DNA from: Burkholderia vietnamiensis LMG 10929
Lineage (GTDB): Bacteria > Pseudomonadota > Gammaproteobacteria > Burkholderiales > Burkholderiaceae
DNA: 64,000 bases
Direction: 5' to 3'
NCBI RefSeq assembly: GCF_000959445.1
Contig: NZ_CP009630.1
Coordinates: forward strand, 1,240,001 to 1,304,000
Part shown: one piece after another, positions 17,830 to 26,594 of the stretch
Position numbering within the stretch: the stretch's first letter is position 1
How the letters are laid out: each line of letters starts with the position of its first letter
Program-made: the position numbers and the translations under genes
Notes under the pieces: generated by a model
Seen by the model: the letters and a program-made list of their open reading frames with translations, nothing else
The model's database searches: none
What the model was told of the DNA's origin: nothing

Positions 17830-19254
17830 TCAGCGCGACGCCTGCGGGAAGCGTGCGCCGGGGGGCGGCTCCGGTCGCGTCGACGGCACGCGCTTGCGCA
17901 GCTTCGCGACCTGCTCGGCCGTGATCGGCGTGCCGGAATTGCCCCAACTGGTGCGAACGAAGTTGGACACGTCCGCGACTTCCTGGTCCGACAGGCGCCA
18001 GCCGAACGGCGGCATCGTGAACGTCGACGGCGCGGTATGCGTGCCTTGCAGCGCGCTGCCCTCGAGCACCACGTGAATCAGCGACGTCGGATCGTCGCCC
18101 TGCACCACCGGGTTGCCGGCCAGCGCCGGGAATACGCGCGTGTAGCCGTGGCCGTCGCTGCGGTGGCATGCCATGCAGTTGTCGCGATAGACGGCCGCAC
18201 CGGGCTTGCTCGCATCGCCAGCCCGCAGCGCGGTGGCGGCCGCCGCGTCGTACACGTGCGGCTGCTCGCCCTGCACGCGCGGCGGCAACGTCTTCAGATA
18301 GCGCGCGATCGCGGTCAGGTCGTCGTCGCTCAGGTGCTGCATGCTGTGGCCGACCACGTCCGTCATCCCGCCGAACGCCGCGGTGCGGAGCGTGCGGCCG
18401 GTCTTCAGGAACCGCACGATCTCGGTCTCGCTCCACGTGCCGAGCCCGGTGCGCGGCTCGCCGCGCAGGCTCGTCGGCACCCAGCCGTCGATCGCCGCGC
18501 CGCCGGCCAGGAAATCCAGACCGCCGGCGTCGGTCAGCGCGCGCTCCTGCATCGTCGCCGCGCGCGGCGTATGGCAGGCGCCGCAATGGCCCAGGCCCTG
18601 CACGAGATACGCGCCGCGCGCGACGACCGGATCGGCGTACTGCGCCGCATCGAACGGCTTCGGCGCCGGCGCGAACATCTTGCGCCAGAACCCCAGCGGC
18701 CAACGCATCGACAGCGGCCACACGATGTCGACCGCGCGGTTCTGCTGCTCGACCGGCGCGACGCCGTGCATGAAGTACGCGTACAGCGCCTTCACGTCGT
18801 CGTCGGACAGGCGCGAGTACGACGGATACGGCATCGCCGGGTACATCGTGTCGCCGTTCTTGCGCACGCCCTCGCGCACTGCCCGCGCGAAGTCGTCGAG
18901 CGTCCAGCCGCCGACGCCCGTGTTCCGGTCGGGCGTGATGTTGGTCGAATAGATCGCGCCGATCGGCGTGTCGAATTTCAGCCCGCCTGCGAACGGCTTG
19001 CCGCCGCTCGCGGTGTGGCACGCGACGCAGTCGCCGGCGCGCGCGAGGTACGCGCCGCGCTTGACGAGGTCGGCGTCCGCCGATTGCGCGGCGTGGGTTG
19101 CGGTGGGCGCTGGCGCGACCGATTGAGAGACAGGTTGCGCGACAGCCGGCGCACCCGCGACGCCGATCGCCGCCCATGCAGCGCCGAGCAACGCGGCGCG
19201 CCGCAGCGGAAACACGCGGCGCGCCGCGTTGCGAGGGTTCATCGTGCGGTTCAT
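17830..19254 (-). CDS. Three-haem cytochrome c subunit of a gluconate-dehydrogenase-type flavoenzyme
   Basis: This 474-residue exported cytochrome passes electrons from the periplasmic flavoprotein to ubiquinone. It has a signal sequence ending near PAVAQ and three CxxCH haem sites (CVACH, CGACH, CMACH) spaced across three c-type domains with distal Met segments such as MYPAMPYPSYS. It overlaps the flavoprotein gene by four bases (ATGA at 19251-19254). This is the family partner of gluconate 2-dehydrogenase, sorbitol and FAD-glucose dehydrogenases; the exact sugar acid oxidised is not fixed by the cytochrome. Confidence 0.92.
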   Translation of the reverse strand: MNRTMNPRNAARRVFPLRRAALLGAAWAAIGVAGAPAVAQPVSQSVAPAPTATHAAQSADADLVKRGAYLARAGDCVACHTASGGKPFAGGLKFDTPIGAIYSTNITPDRNTGVGGWTLDDFARAVREGVRKNGDTMYPAMPYPSYSRLSDDDVKALYAYFMHGVAPVEQQNRAVDIVWPLSMRWPLGFWRKMFAPAPKPFDAAQYADPVVARGAYLVQGLGHCGACHTPRAATMQERALTDAGGLDFLAGGAAIDGWVPTSLRGEPRTGLGTWSETEIVRFLKTGRTLRTAAFGGMTDVVGHSMQHLSDDDLTAIARYLKTLPPRVQGEQPHVYDAAAATALRAGDASKPGAAVYRDNCMACHRSDGHGYTRVFPALAGNPVVQGDDPTSLIHVVLEGSALQGTHTAPSTFTMPPFGWRLSDQEVADVSNFVRTSWGNSGTPITAEQVAKLRKRVPSTRPEPPPGARFPQASR

Positions 19255-21029
19255 GCGGTCACCAGCGGGGCGGGATTTTTCAGGTACTGCTCGCGGATCG
19301 CACGCGCCGACCAGTAGGCCAGCGCGGCGACGATCCCGGTCGGGTTGTAGCCGATGCCTTGCGGCAGCGCCGACGCGCCCATCACGAACACGTTGTGCAC
19401 GTCCCAGCACTGCAGGTAGCGGTTCAGCACGCTCGTCTTCGGATCGGTGCCCATGATCGCGCCGCCGACCAGATGGGTGGTCTGGTACGCGCGCGTATCG
19501 AAGTGCTTGCCGAATTCGCGCGTCGACACGCCGATCGCCTTCGGCCCCATGGCTTCCGCGATTTTCTTCATCTGCCCGGTCACGTACTGCGCCATCCTGA
19601 TGTCGTTGTCCTTCCAGTCGAACGTCATGCGCAGCAGCGGCTGGCCATACGAGTCGCGATAGGTCGGATCGAGGTCCAGGTAGACGTCGCGGTACGACAT
19701 GTTGGTGCCGTGCGCGTCCATCGAGATCGTGTGCGCGTAGCTGTCCTTCACGGCCTTCTTCCACGCCGAGCCCCACTGCGGCGTGCCGGGCGGCGTCGCG
19801 ATGCCGCTGACCGGCTTCACGCCCGCCTGGTTCACCCACAGCGGCGAGCCGCCGACGAAGCCGAGCGGCCCGTGGTCGAAGTTGTCCGCATTGAAGTCGT
19901 CCACCGCGACGCCGTTGCCGCCCGCGCCGACGAACGGATTCGTGTACGTATCCTTGTCGAAGTACGCCTTGATGGTCGACAGGTTCTGATACGCGAAATT
20001 GCGGCCGACGACGCCCTCGCCCGAGATCGGATCGTACGGCTTGCCGATGCCCGACAGCAGCAGCAGGTGCACGTTGTGATACTGGAACGCCGCGACGATC
20101 ACGAGATCCGCCGGCTGGTGAATCTCGCGGCCGGCCGGATCGACGTAGGTGACGCCGGTCGCGCGTTTTTTCGTGTCGTCGAGATCCACGCGCAGCACGT
20201 GGCACTTCGAGCGCAGCTCGAAGTTCGGCGTCTGCCGCAGCGCGGGCAGGATGTTCAGGTTCGGCGACGCCTTCGAGTACATGTAGCACGCGTAGCCGCT
20301 GCAATAGCCGCAGAAGTTGCACGGCCCCATCTGCACGCCGTACGGGTTCGTGTACGGCCCCGACGTGTTGGCCGACGGCAACCGGTACGGATGCAGCCCG
20401 AGCGACTTCGCGGCATCGAAGAAGCGCTGTGCCGAATAGGTATTGAGCTGCGCGGGCAGCGGAAAGTGGTCGCTGCGGTTCGCCTCGAACACATTGCCGT
20501 CGCCGACCACCTTGCCGCCGACCTGGTACGCCTGCCCCGACGTGCCGAACACCTTCTCCGCAAAATCGAAGTACGGTTCGAGCTCGTCGTAGCTGACGCC
20601 CGTGTCCTGGATCGTCATCCCGTCCGGGATGAACTTCTTGCCGTAGCGTTCTTCGTAGTGGCTGCGCAGCCGCAGTTCTTCGGGCGTGATCCGGAAGTGC
20701 ACGCCCGACCAGTGCAGCCCCGCGCCGCCCACGCCCTCGCCCGGCAGGAACGCCGCCAGCTGCCGGTACGGCAGCGCGGTGTCCTGCACGCCGTGCCGGA
20801 TCGACACGGTCGTCTTCGACAGGTCGAGGAACAGCTTCTTGCGCACGTTGTAGGTCAGTTCGTCGATCGTGTTCGGGTACGCGCCGTCCGGATAGGTGTC
20901 GCGATACTCGCCGCGCTCCAGCGCGACCACGTTCAGCCCCGCTTCGGTCAGTTCCTTCGCGAGGATCGCGCCGGTCCAGCCGAAGCCGACGATCACCGCA
21001 TCGACGTGCGGCTTGTGTTCTGCGGCCAT
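19251..21029 (-). CDS. GMC-family flavoprotein, gluconate 2-dehydrogenase-type large subunit
   Basis: This FAD enzyme of 592 residues oxidises a sugar or sugar acid in the periplasm. The ADP-binding motif VIVGFGWTGAILAKEL sits at the N-terminus. The central CNFCGYCSGYACYMYSK has several closely spaced Cys, as in the iron-sulfur-containing GMC dehydrogenases that pair with cytochrome c. The C-terminal FVMGASALPQGIGYNPTG is the family end motif with active-site Asn. ATG 21029 overlaps the TGA of the small subunit (TGATG). Export is expected by hitch-hiking on the Tat signal of that subunit, since it has no signal of its own. Confidence 0.92.
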   Translation of the reverse strand: MAAEHKPHVDAVIVGFGWTGAILAKELTEAGLNVVALERGEYRDTYPDGAYPNTIDELTYNVRKKLFLDLSKTTVSIRHGVQDTALPYRQLAAFLPGEGVGGAGLHWSGVHFRITPEELRLRSHYEERYGKKFIPDGMTIQDTGVSYDELEPYFDFAEKVFGTSGQAYQVGGKVVGDGNVFEANRSDHFPLPAQLNTYSAQRFFDAAKSLGLHPYRLPSANTSGPYTNPYGVQMGPCNFCGYCSGYACYMYSKASPNLNILPALRQTPNFELRSKCHVLRVDLDDTKKRATGVTYVDPAGREIHQPADLVIVAAFQYHNVHLLLLSGIGKPYDPISGEGVVGRNFAYQNLSTIKAYFDKDTYTNPFVGAGGNGVAVDDFNADNFDHGPLGFVGGSPLWVNQAGVKPVSGIATPPGTPQWGSAWKKAVKDSYAHTISMDAHGTNMSYRDVYLDLDPTYRDSYGQPLLRMTFDWKDNDIRMAQYVTGQMKKIAEAMGPKAIGVSTREFGKHFDTRAYQTTHLVGGAIMGTDPKTSVLNRYLQCWDVHNVFVMGASALPQGIGYNPTGIVAALAYWSARAIREQYLKNPAPLVTA

Positions 21030-21769
21030 CAGGTGCGCTCCCCGTTGATCGAAACTGGGCCGTACGGATACGGCTTGCCGTTCTGGTTGACGAAGTCCAT
21101 GAAGTCGGCGCGCGCGCCCGGAAAACCGATCATCTTCCACGCGGCCATGTCGCGATTGCCGCCGTGCACCGGATCGCAGAAATACCCTTCGCGCGTGTTC
21201 TGCAGCAACTGGCCGAAGAACACCGCGGACGGCACGTCGTCGATCGGCGTCGCGCCCTTCTCGAGCGCGCCGAGCACGCTATCGCGCGTGGGCGCGTCGA
21301 GATCGGCGAAGGCCTTGCCGTGCGCCTTCTCGCAATAGCGGTTGACGGCCGCGATGCCGAGCCGGTAGATGTCGCGCGGCACGAGCTTCAGCTGGTAGCC
21401 GAGCTCGGGCACGCCCTGCTGGAACGGCCCCTGCATGTACCAGGTCGCGCCGTGCGCATACGGCGTTTCCATCTGCCGGTCGATGAACTCCGGCACGCCG
21501 GTCTCCAGCGCGCCGGGGCCTTCCGCATCGGCCGGAATCAGACGGTCGACGGCGGCCTGGACGAACGCCCACTCCTTCGCGTCGAAGAAGGTCGGCTTGT
21601 ACGGCGCGCGTTCGGCGCTCGCCGATGCCGCGGAGGCCGCGCCGGACGGGCTGCCGGAAGATGGCGGCGAGCGCAGATCGCAGCCTGCGACCGAGGCGAT
21701 CGGCACGAGGGCGACCGACGTGCGCAGGAAGCGGCGCCGCGAGTTGGATTTGTCGGTGGGCGTGGACAT
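21029..21769 (-). CDS. Gluconate 2-dehydrogenase subunit 3-type small subunit with Tat signal
   Basis: This 246-residue protein of the gluconate 2-dehydrogenase subunit 3 family acts as chaperone and export escort for the flavoprotein. A twin-arginine signal is present (SRRRFLRTS followed by a hydrophobic stretch and a Cys at ASVAGC). The conserved body begins FFDAKEWAFVQAAVDRLIPAD. It is the first gene of the three-gene operon; the order small-large-cytochrome matches known FAD-linked dehydrogenase operons. ATG 21769 was chosen because the upstream open frame lacks a signal peptide context. Confidence 0.9.
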   Translation of the reverse strand: MSTPTDKSNSRRRFLRTSVALVPIASVAGCDLRSPPSSGSPSGAASAASASAERAPYKPTFFDAKEWAFVQAAVDRLIPADAEGPGALETGVPEFIDRQMETPYAHGATWYMQGPFQQGVPELGYQLKLVPRDIYRLGIAAVNRYCEKAHGKAFADLDAPTRDSVLGALEKGATPIDDVPSAVFFGQLLQNTREGYFCDPVHGGNRDMAAWKMIGFPGARADFMDFVNQNGKPYPYGPVSINGERT

Positions 21770-22302
21770 GGTCGGGATGTTGATCGTTGGGGGCGAGATC
21801 CGGGAAGGCGCGTTCCGCATGCGGCATGCCCGGCACGGCAGCCATGCCGCGTGCGGCCGGCCGTCCTGGATTGGCAACACTGCGAACCTCGGCGCGTCCG
21901 GCATCGGCCGGACGCCGCACGCGGTGCGTCAATGCCCGCGCGCGGCGTGCCGGCTGCGGCCCGCCGCGCATGGTCGGCCTCTTCGCGGGCCTATCGTCTG
22001 GCAAACGCACGGCTATTGCCGTCATCCGCCCTCATCGCCCTTCCCCCGAATTACCTCGAACGCCGCGCCCGCCACCGGCAAGCGCGACGCGCACGGCCCT
22101 CGTCAGGGGCAAGCGACGTGCTGCGCATTATAAATGGAACCGGTTCCATTGCAAAATGAGTTCGAGGCATGCCATTGCATCGCGAAGCGCAACAGTTGAA
22201 AAATGGCGCGGCGCGATCGCCGGCCGCCGCAGCGCGAGACGGCGGGCGGCAGGCAGGAGCGCGCCAGCCGGATGGCTCCGGTCGACCCGGCGCGCGCGCC
22301 GC
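21770..22302. other. Long leader and promoter region of the gluconate-dehydrogenase-type operon
   Basis: No gene is supported here. The predicted promoter at 22127-22154 reads leftward and would give a leader of about 350 bases before the small-subunit ATG at 21769. The left part is GC-rich coding-like sequence in several frames but lacks a ribosome site or recognised protein. Confidence 0.5.
22127..22154 (-). promoter_or_regulatory. Sigma-70 promoter with embedded LacI/GntR-type operator
   Basis: On the minus strand a -35 TTGCAA (22149-22154) and a perfect -10 TATAAT (22127-22132) are 16 bases apart. The spacer is covered by a perfect 18-bp palindrome AATGGAACCGGTTCCATT (22133-22150), whose CCGG centre is typical of LacI-family operators, including the GntR gluconate repressor type. 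It points at the gluconate-dehydrogenase-type operon, so substrate-induced derepression is the natural reading. No repressor gene is in the window. Confidence 0.75.
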
Positions 22303-22719
22303 TCACCTCGCCCAGTACATCGACGCGAAAGCCAGCGCCAGCGCCACGCAAAGCGGCGAATAACACAGCGTGTCCATGCGCGCGAAGCGCGACCCGCGGA
22401 CACGCTTGAAGAAGCCGACGTATCGGAAATCGCCGACCGCCCGAACCGCGAAAATGAGTGCGAACGCAACGATCGCGAACGCGGTCGCGCCGGGCAGAAC
22501 CTTCGGCCCCAACCAGCCCGCGCGCGACGCGACCGCGGCGGCGCCGCACAGCAGCGCCGCCGCGACTGCGAGCGTGCCGCGCCGGGTCGGACGCAACAGC
22601 GGGACACCGTCCTGCTCCGGAATGGCCGCGCGCTTGCCGCGCTGTCCACCGAGCGCCCAGTAGACGTGAACGAGTGCGATCGCACAAAGCGTCGGCACGC
22701 TGAAGTACGCGCCGGTCAT
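22303..22719 (-). CDS. DUF3995 integral membrane protein
   Basis: This 138-residue protein has four predicted membrane helices and the DUF3995 pattern ALVHVYWALGG near the N-terminus and VRAVGDFRYVGFFKRV in the second half. I chose ATG 22719, which gives a hydrophobic N-terminal helix directly; the open frame continues far upstream without homology and with weak ribosome signals. Function of the family is unknown. It is divergent from alanine dehydrogenase over 322 bases and precedes the gluconate-operon promoter. Confidence 0.8.
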   Translation of the reverse strand: MTGAYFSVPTLCAIALVHVYWALGGQRGKRAAIPEQDGVPLLRPTRRGTLAVAAALLCGAAAVASRAGWLGPKVLPGATAFAIVAFALIFAVRAVGDFRYVGFFKRVRGSRFARMDTLCYSPLCVALALAFASMYWAR

Positions 22720-23041
22720 GTCGGTAGGGTCCCCTGTCTCATCTGGTCGTCGTGTGGTCGTGTATCGGTCGGGCATGGACCTGCCCGCACGCGCGCGCCT
22801 GCGCGTGCCCCCGAGACGATACCGAAATCGCGCGCGGCCTGCAGTGTGGCGTCCGGTCGCAATCGGACACGCGGACACGCGCATGCTGCGATGCGGTGCG
22901 CATCCGCGCGCGCGGGGCCGGCACTTGACTTCCCACCGGCCACCACTACCCTTTGATTGCAATCGCGCAATCGCGCCGGTGCATGCGCAACCGCCGCGCG
23001 CCCGGCACGACCGCGATGACGAAAGATCATGGAGACGACTC
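22720..23041. other. Divergent intergenic region between DUF3995 and alanine dehydrogenase genes
   Basis: The only clear signal is the GGAG ribosome site of ald at 23031-23034. Expected promoters for both directions were not resolved; no repeat or hairpin stands out. Confidence 0.4.
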
Positions 23042-24157
23042 ATGCTGATCGGCGTGCCGAAGGAAATCAAGAACCATGAATATCGCGTCGGCCTCACTCC
23101 GGCCGGCGCACGCGAGCTGGTGCGCCACGGCCATCGCGTGCTCGTGCAGCGCGGCGCGGGCACGGCGATCGGCCTGCTCGACGACGACTACGCAGCCGCC
23201 GGCGCCGCGCTCTGCGACGACGCGCGCGACGTCTTCGCGCGCGCCGACCTGATCATCAAGGTGAAGGAGCCGCAACCGGCGGAATGCGCGATGCTGCGCC
23301 GCGGGCAGATGCTGTACACGTACCTGCACCTCGCCCCCGATCCCGAACAGGCGGCCGCGCTCGTGAAGTCGGGCGCGGTCTGCATCGCGTACGAAACCGT
23401 GACCGGCGTCGGCGGCGGACTGCCGCTGCTCGCGCCGATGAGCGAGGTCGCGGGGCGCATGTCGATGCAGGTCGCGGCCGCCTGCCTGGAGAGCCCGCGT
23501 GGCGGCCGCGGCGTGCTGATGGCCGGTGTGCCGGGCGTGCCGGCCGCGCACGTGGTCGTGCTCGGCGCGGGCGTCGTGGGCACCGGCGCATTGCAGATGG
23601 CGGTCGGCATGGGCGCCCGCGTCACCGTCCTCGACACCAACGTCGCGCGGCTGCGCCAACTCGATCTCGTGTTCGCGAACCGGATCTCGACCGTCTGCTC
23701 GAACACGCACACCGTCGAAGAAGCCGTGCGCGACGCCGACGTGGTAATCGGCGCGGTGCTCGTGCCGGGCGCGTCGGCGCCGCGGCTCGTCACGCGCGAC
23801 ATGATCGCGACGATGCGCACGGGCGCCGTCGTCGTCGACGTCGCGATCGATCAGGGCGGCTGTTTCGAGACGTCACATGCGACGACGCATGCGCAGCCGA
23901 CCTTCGTGGTCGACGGCGTCGTGCATTACTGCGTCGCGAACATGCCGGGAGCGGTCGCGCGCACGTCGACGTTCGCGTTGAACAACGCGACGCTCGGCCA
24001 TGCGCTCGCGCTCGCCGACAAGGGCTGGAAACGCGCGATGACCGACGACCCGCATCTGCGCGCGGGCCTGAACGTATGCGACGGACACATCACCTACGAG
24101 GCCGTCGCGTTCGCGCTCGGGCTGCCGTACGTCCCTGCTGAAGACATGCTGGGTTGA
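23042..24157 (+). CDS. ald: Alanine dehydrogenase
   Basis: This NAD+-linked enzyme interconverts L-alanine and pyruvate plus ammonia. The 371 residues are full length. It opens with the family motif MLIGVPKEIKNHEYRVGLTP and has the substrate Lys/His region KVKEPQ...YTYLHLA and the Rossmann motif VVVLGAGVVGTGALQMA. NNATLGHALALADKGW near the C-terminus is also diagnostic. GGAG lies 8 bases before ATG 23042. It is transcribed away from DUF3995, and could supply or remove alanine independently of the distant aminoacyl cassette. Confidence 0.95.
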   Translation: MLIGVPKEIKNHEYRVGLTPAGARELVRHGHRVLVQRGAGTAIGLLDDDYAAAGAALCDDARDVFARADLIIKVKEPQPAECAMLRRGQMLYTYLHLAPDPEQAAALVKSGAVCIAYETVTGVGGGLPLLAPMSEVAGRMSMQVAAACLESPRGGRGVLMAGVPGVPAAHVVVLGAGVVGTGALQMAVGMGARVTVLDTNVARLRQLDLVFANRISTVCSNTHTVEEAVRDADVVIGAVLVPGASAPRLVTRDMIATMRTGAVVVDVAIDQGGCFETSHATTHAQPTFVVDGVVHYCVANMPGAVARTSTFALNNATLGHALALADKGWKRAMTDDPHLRAGLNVCDGHITYEAVAFALGLPYVPAEDMLG

Positions 24158-24223
24158 TTGCGGAATCGGGCGACGCAACCGGGTGCCGGCGGTCGCCCTC
24201 TTCGCCGCCATCGGCCGCCGACG

Positions 24224-24616
24224 TCACAGCGATGCGCGCGGTGTCGTCGCGTAACGGCGCTCGTATACGGACTGGCAATGCGTGCAACGCTCGGCCGTCG
24301 GCCGCGCGAGCAGACGTTCATAGCCGACCGCGGCGTCGCAATCGACGCATTCGCCGTAGCTGCCGTCGCGCATGCGCTGCTGCGCGCGGTCGATCGCACG
24401 CAGCTCGGCCAGCTTCATCCCGATCAGTGCGTGATCCACGTCGACGAACAGATCGGCGTTGGCCTCGTCTCCTTCGTCCGGCGCGGCGCCGGCGAGGTCC
24501 GCATAGGAGGTCGACGCGCGCTGATCCTCGCTCGTCCGAATTTCCGCGCGCAACGCCTGTTCGCTTTCCGTCAGCCGCTGCTGCAACGTCTGCCGTTGTT
24601 GGGGGTCGAGCGCCAT
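24224..24616 (-). CDS. DksA/TraR-family zinc-finger protein
   Basis: This 130-residue protein has an N-terminal helical hairpin with acidic residues (AAPDEGDEANADLF) and a C-terminal zinc finger with Cys90-x2-Cys93 and Cys111-x2-Cys114. The family binds the secondary channel of RNA polymerase and modulates promoters with ppGpp; the acidic tip here differs from canonical DksA (DxxDxA), so function may diverge. AGGAG lies 10 bases before ATG 24616. It is convergent with ald. Confidence 0.88.
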   Translation of the reverse strand: MALDPQQRQTLQQRLTESEQALRAEIRTSEDQRASTSYADLAGAAPDEGDEANADLFVDVDHALIGMKLAELRAIDRAQQRMRDGSYGECVDCDAAVGYERLLARPTAERCTHCQSVYERRYATTPRASL

Positions 24617-25267
24617 CGCCGTGTCTCCTGTTCCGGGTTCCGCGCGACGCTGCACGTCGCGCGGCGGTCGCCGGTCACGGCGGGCCGGATTGCCCCGTAT
24701 GCCGCGCCCGGAGGTGCGCCCGGGCGCTCGAAGCGCCGGACGTTCGACGCAGCATAAACCCATTGAACGCGGACGTGTTGACCTGCATCTGCAACCGCGC
24801 GCGTTGCACGGAAACCGGGGCCGGAGGCGACGGGCCGATGCGCGCCATTCGTATGACGCTCCCGCCGTTGAGGTCGATCAATTCCCTGCTGAAACTTGCG
24901 ACATAGATTGACAGCATGTGCGGTATATCCGCGGCTCTGCGGGAGAACGTCATGCTGTTCGGCGTCGTGGTCTGGGTGGCACTCGCGGTCTTCGTCCCGA
25001 CCGTGGTCGTGCCGACGGTGCAGCACGCGGTGCAGCCATCGGGCCCGCAAGCCGCGCCCGACGCGCGCCCCGCAGGCGCGCCCGCCGTGCTGCCGGCGAG
25101 CGGGCGGTCGAACGAGGACGGCTGAGGCGAACGCGTCGGCTCGTTACGCCGACGCTCGGCGGTTCGCGACGCAACACGTCACGTCGATCATTCGGATGGC
25201 TATCGGTCTCGGCGAATTCCCAGCGCACCGTGTGATCCACCCACGAGCGCGCCGCACCGCAGCTGCA
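24617..25267. other. Mostly gene-free interval before the polysaccharide region
   Basis: Apart from the small membrane-protein candidate at 24952-25125, no gene is supported. The sequence is GC-rich with short shadow frames; no terminator with a T-tract was found. Confidence 0.4.
24952..25125 (+). CDS. Possible small membrane protein, 57 residues
   Basis: A GGGAG ribosome site lies 6 bases before ATG 24952. The product starts with one hydrophobic helix (LFGVVVWVALAVFVPTVVV) followed by a Pro/Ala-rich hydrophilic tail ending NEDG. The pattern suits a single-pass small protein, but its shortness and lack of recognised family leave it uncertain. An earlier ATG at 24916 is also in frame. Confidence 0.35.
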   Translation: MLFGVVVWVALAVFVPTVVVPTVQHAVQPSGPQAAPDARPAGAPAVLPASGRSNEDG

Positions 25268-26440
25268 TCACGTCACCGCATCCGCCCGCAGGATCTCGAG
25301 CAAAGCCCGCGCCGAGCGCTGCCAGCTGTATCGCTGCGCGTGTTCGCGACCCAGTACGCGTAGTCGATCCCGCAGTTCGGCATCGTCCATCACGCACGCG
25401 ATCGCCGCCGCGATATCGGGCGGCGAATACGCGTCGCAGAACAGCGCCGCGCCGCCGCACACCTCCGGCAGCGATCCCTCGTGTGACGCGATGACCGGGC
25501 AACCGCATCGCATCGCCTCGAGCGGCGGCAAACCGAAGCCTTCATACAGCGACGGAAACACGAACGCGCCGGCGTTCGCATACAGCGCCTTCAGTTCCCC
25601 GTCTGTCACGTAGCCGGCCCATGTGACACAAGGGTCGTCTTCGCGCAGGCCGGCCTCTCGCACGCCGAATATCTTCGCGTTGGCGCCGCCCGCGATCACG
25701 AAGCGCAACGTCGGGTGCGACTCGCGCATCAGCGCGATCGCGGCAAGCGCGCGCACGAGATTCTTGCCAGGCGCGAGCGAGCCGACGAACAGCACATAGC
25801 GGTCGGGTTCGAGGTTCAATCGCGACAGCACGCCGGGGTCGGCGTCGATCCGGTCGATATGATCGACCGCATTCGGCACGACCGACACGCGCGCCGGCGA
25901 TATGCGCAACCTTGCGGCCAGCCGCGCGCGCGAGAAATGCGACACCGTCACGAGGTGGCGCGCGCGTCGCTTGATCATCCAGAACGCGAAGCGGTACCAC
26001 AGCCGGAACGCGAGCGAATAGCCGTCGGGCAGGTCGAAAATCGCCGCGTCGTGAATCATGACCAGCTGATCGCGCTTGAACAGCGGGCCGATGTTGCACA
26101 GGCTCAGCAAGGTCCGGCCGCGCGTCGTGCGCGGCAGCGCCCACTGTTCCCACAGCGTGCCGCGCAGGTGCGTCGACGGCTGCGCGCGCGCGCCGGCCGG
26201 CAACGCGGCCGGGTCGTGATCGGGCGGCACGATCAGCGACGGCGCATCGTCGGCGATCCGCGCGAGCTCGCAGGTCAGCTCGTACGCGGTGCGCTGCACG
26301 CCCGTCATGCGCTGGGCCGTGAATTTTCCGTTGATGACGAGGCCGCGCGCGCGCGCGGCATGCGCTGCTGCACCAATGCCCCGCTCCGTGCGGGCGTCCT
26401 GCAGCACGGCCCCGTTGCGCTCCCGAATCGACGTTGACAT
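25268..26440 (-). CDS. GT4-family glycosyltransferase
   Basis: This 390-residue cytoplasmic GT-B fold transferase adds a sugar to a lipid-linked intermediate. The C-terminal donor-binding half shows VLFVGSLAPGKNLVRAL, the GYVTDGELKALYANA strand and the E-x7-E motif YEGFGLPPLEAMRCGCPVI. The N-terminal half has VTGVQRTAYEL-like acceptor-site features. It lies 154 bases after the priming transferase gene and probably shares its transcript. The sugar is not predictable; with ManC in the locus, mannose is a fair guess. Confidence 0.9.
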   Translation of the reverse strand: MSTSIRERNGAVLQDARTERGIGAAAHAARARGLVINGKFTAQRMTGVQRTAYELTCELARIADDAPSLIVPPDHDPAALPAGARAQPSTHLRGTLWEQWALPRTTRGRTLLSLCNIGPLFKRDQLVMIHDAAIFDLPDGYSLAFRLWYRFAFWMIKRRARHLVTVSHFSRARLAARLRISPARVSVVPNAVDHIDRIDADPGVLSRLNLEPDRYVLFVGSLAPGKNLVRALAAIALMRESHPTLRFVIAGGANAKIFGVREAGLREDDPCVTWAGYVTDGELKALYANAGAFVFPSLYEGFGLPPLEAMRCGCPVIASHEGSLPEVCGGAALFCDAYSPPDIAAAIACVMDDAELRDRLRVLGREHAQRYSWQRSARALLEILRADAVT

Positions 26441-26594
26441 GATCGTGACTGTTCCGATGGCGGCGGCGCACCAGCGCGCCGCCGGACATCCCGCCGGGCG
26501 GGATGCTGCTATACGGCCAGTGTGTGCGCCGCGCGCGCGCCGGTCGGTACGTTCGCTCTCACAACGCCGCGGTTCCGGGCGGATTTTCGAGGCG

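Noticed and set aside
19098-21338. 746-codon plus-strand frame opposite the flavoprotein and cytochrome genes
   Set aside because: Antisense shadow; the minus strand holds an FAD motif and three haem sites.
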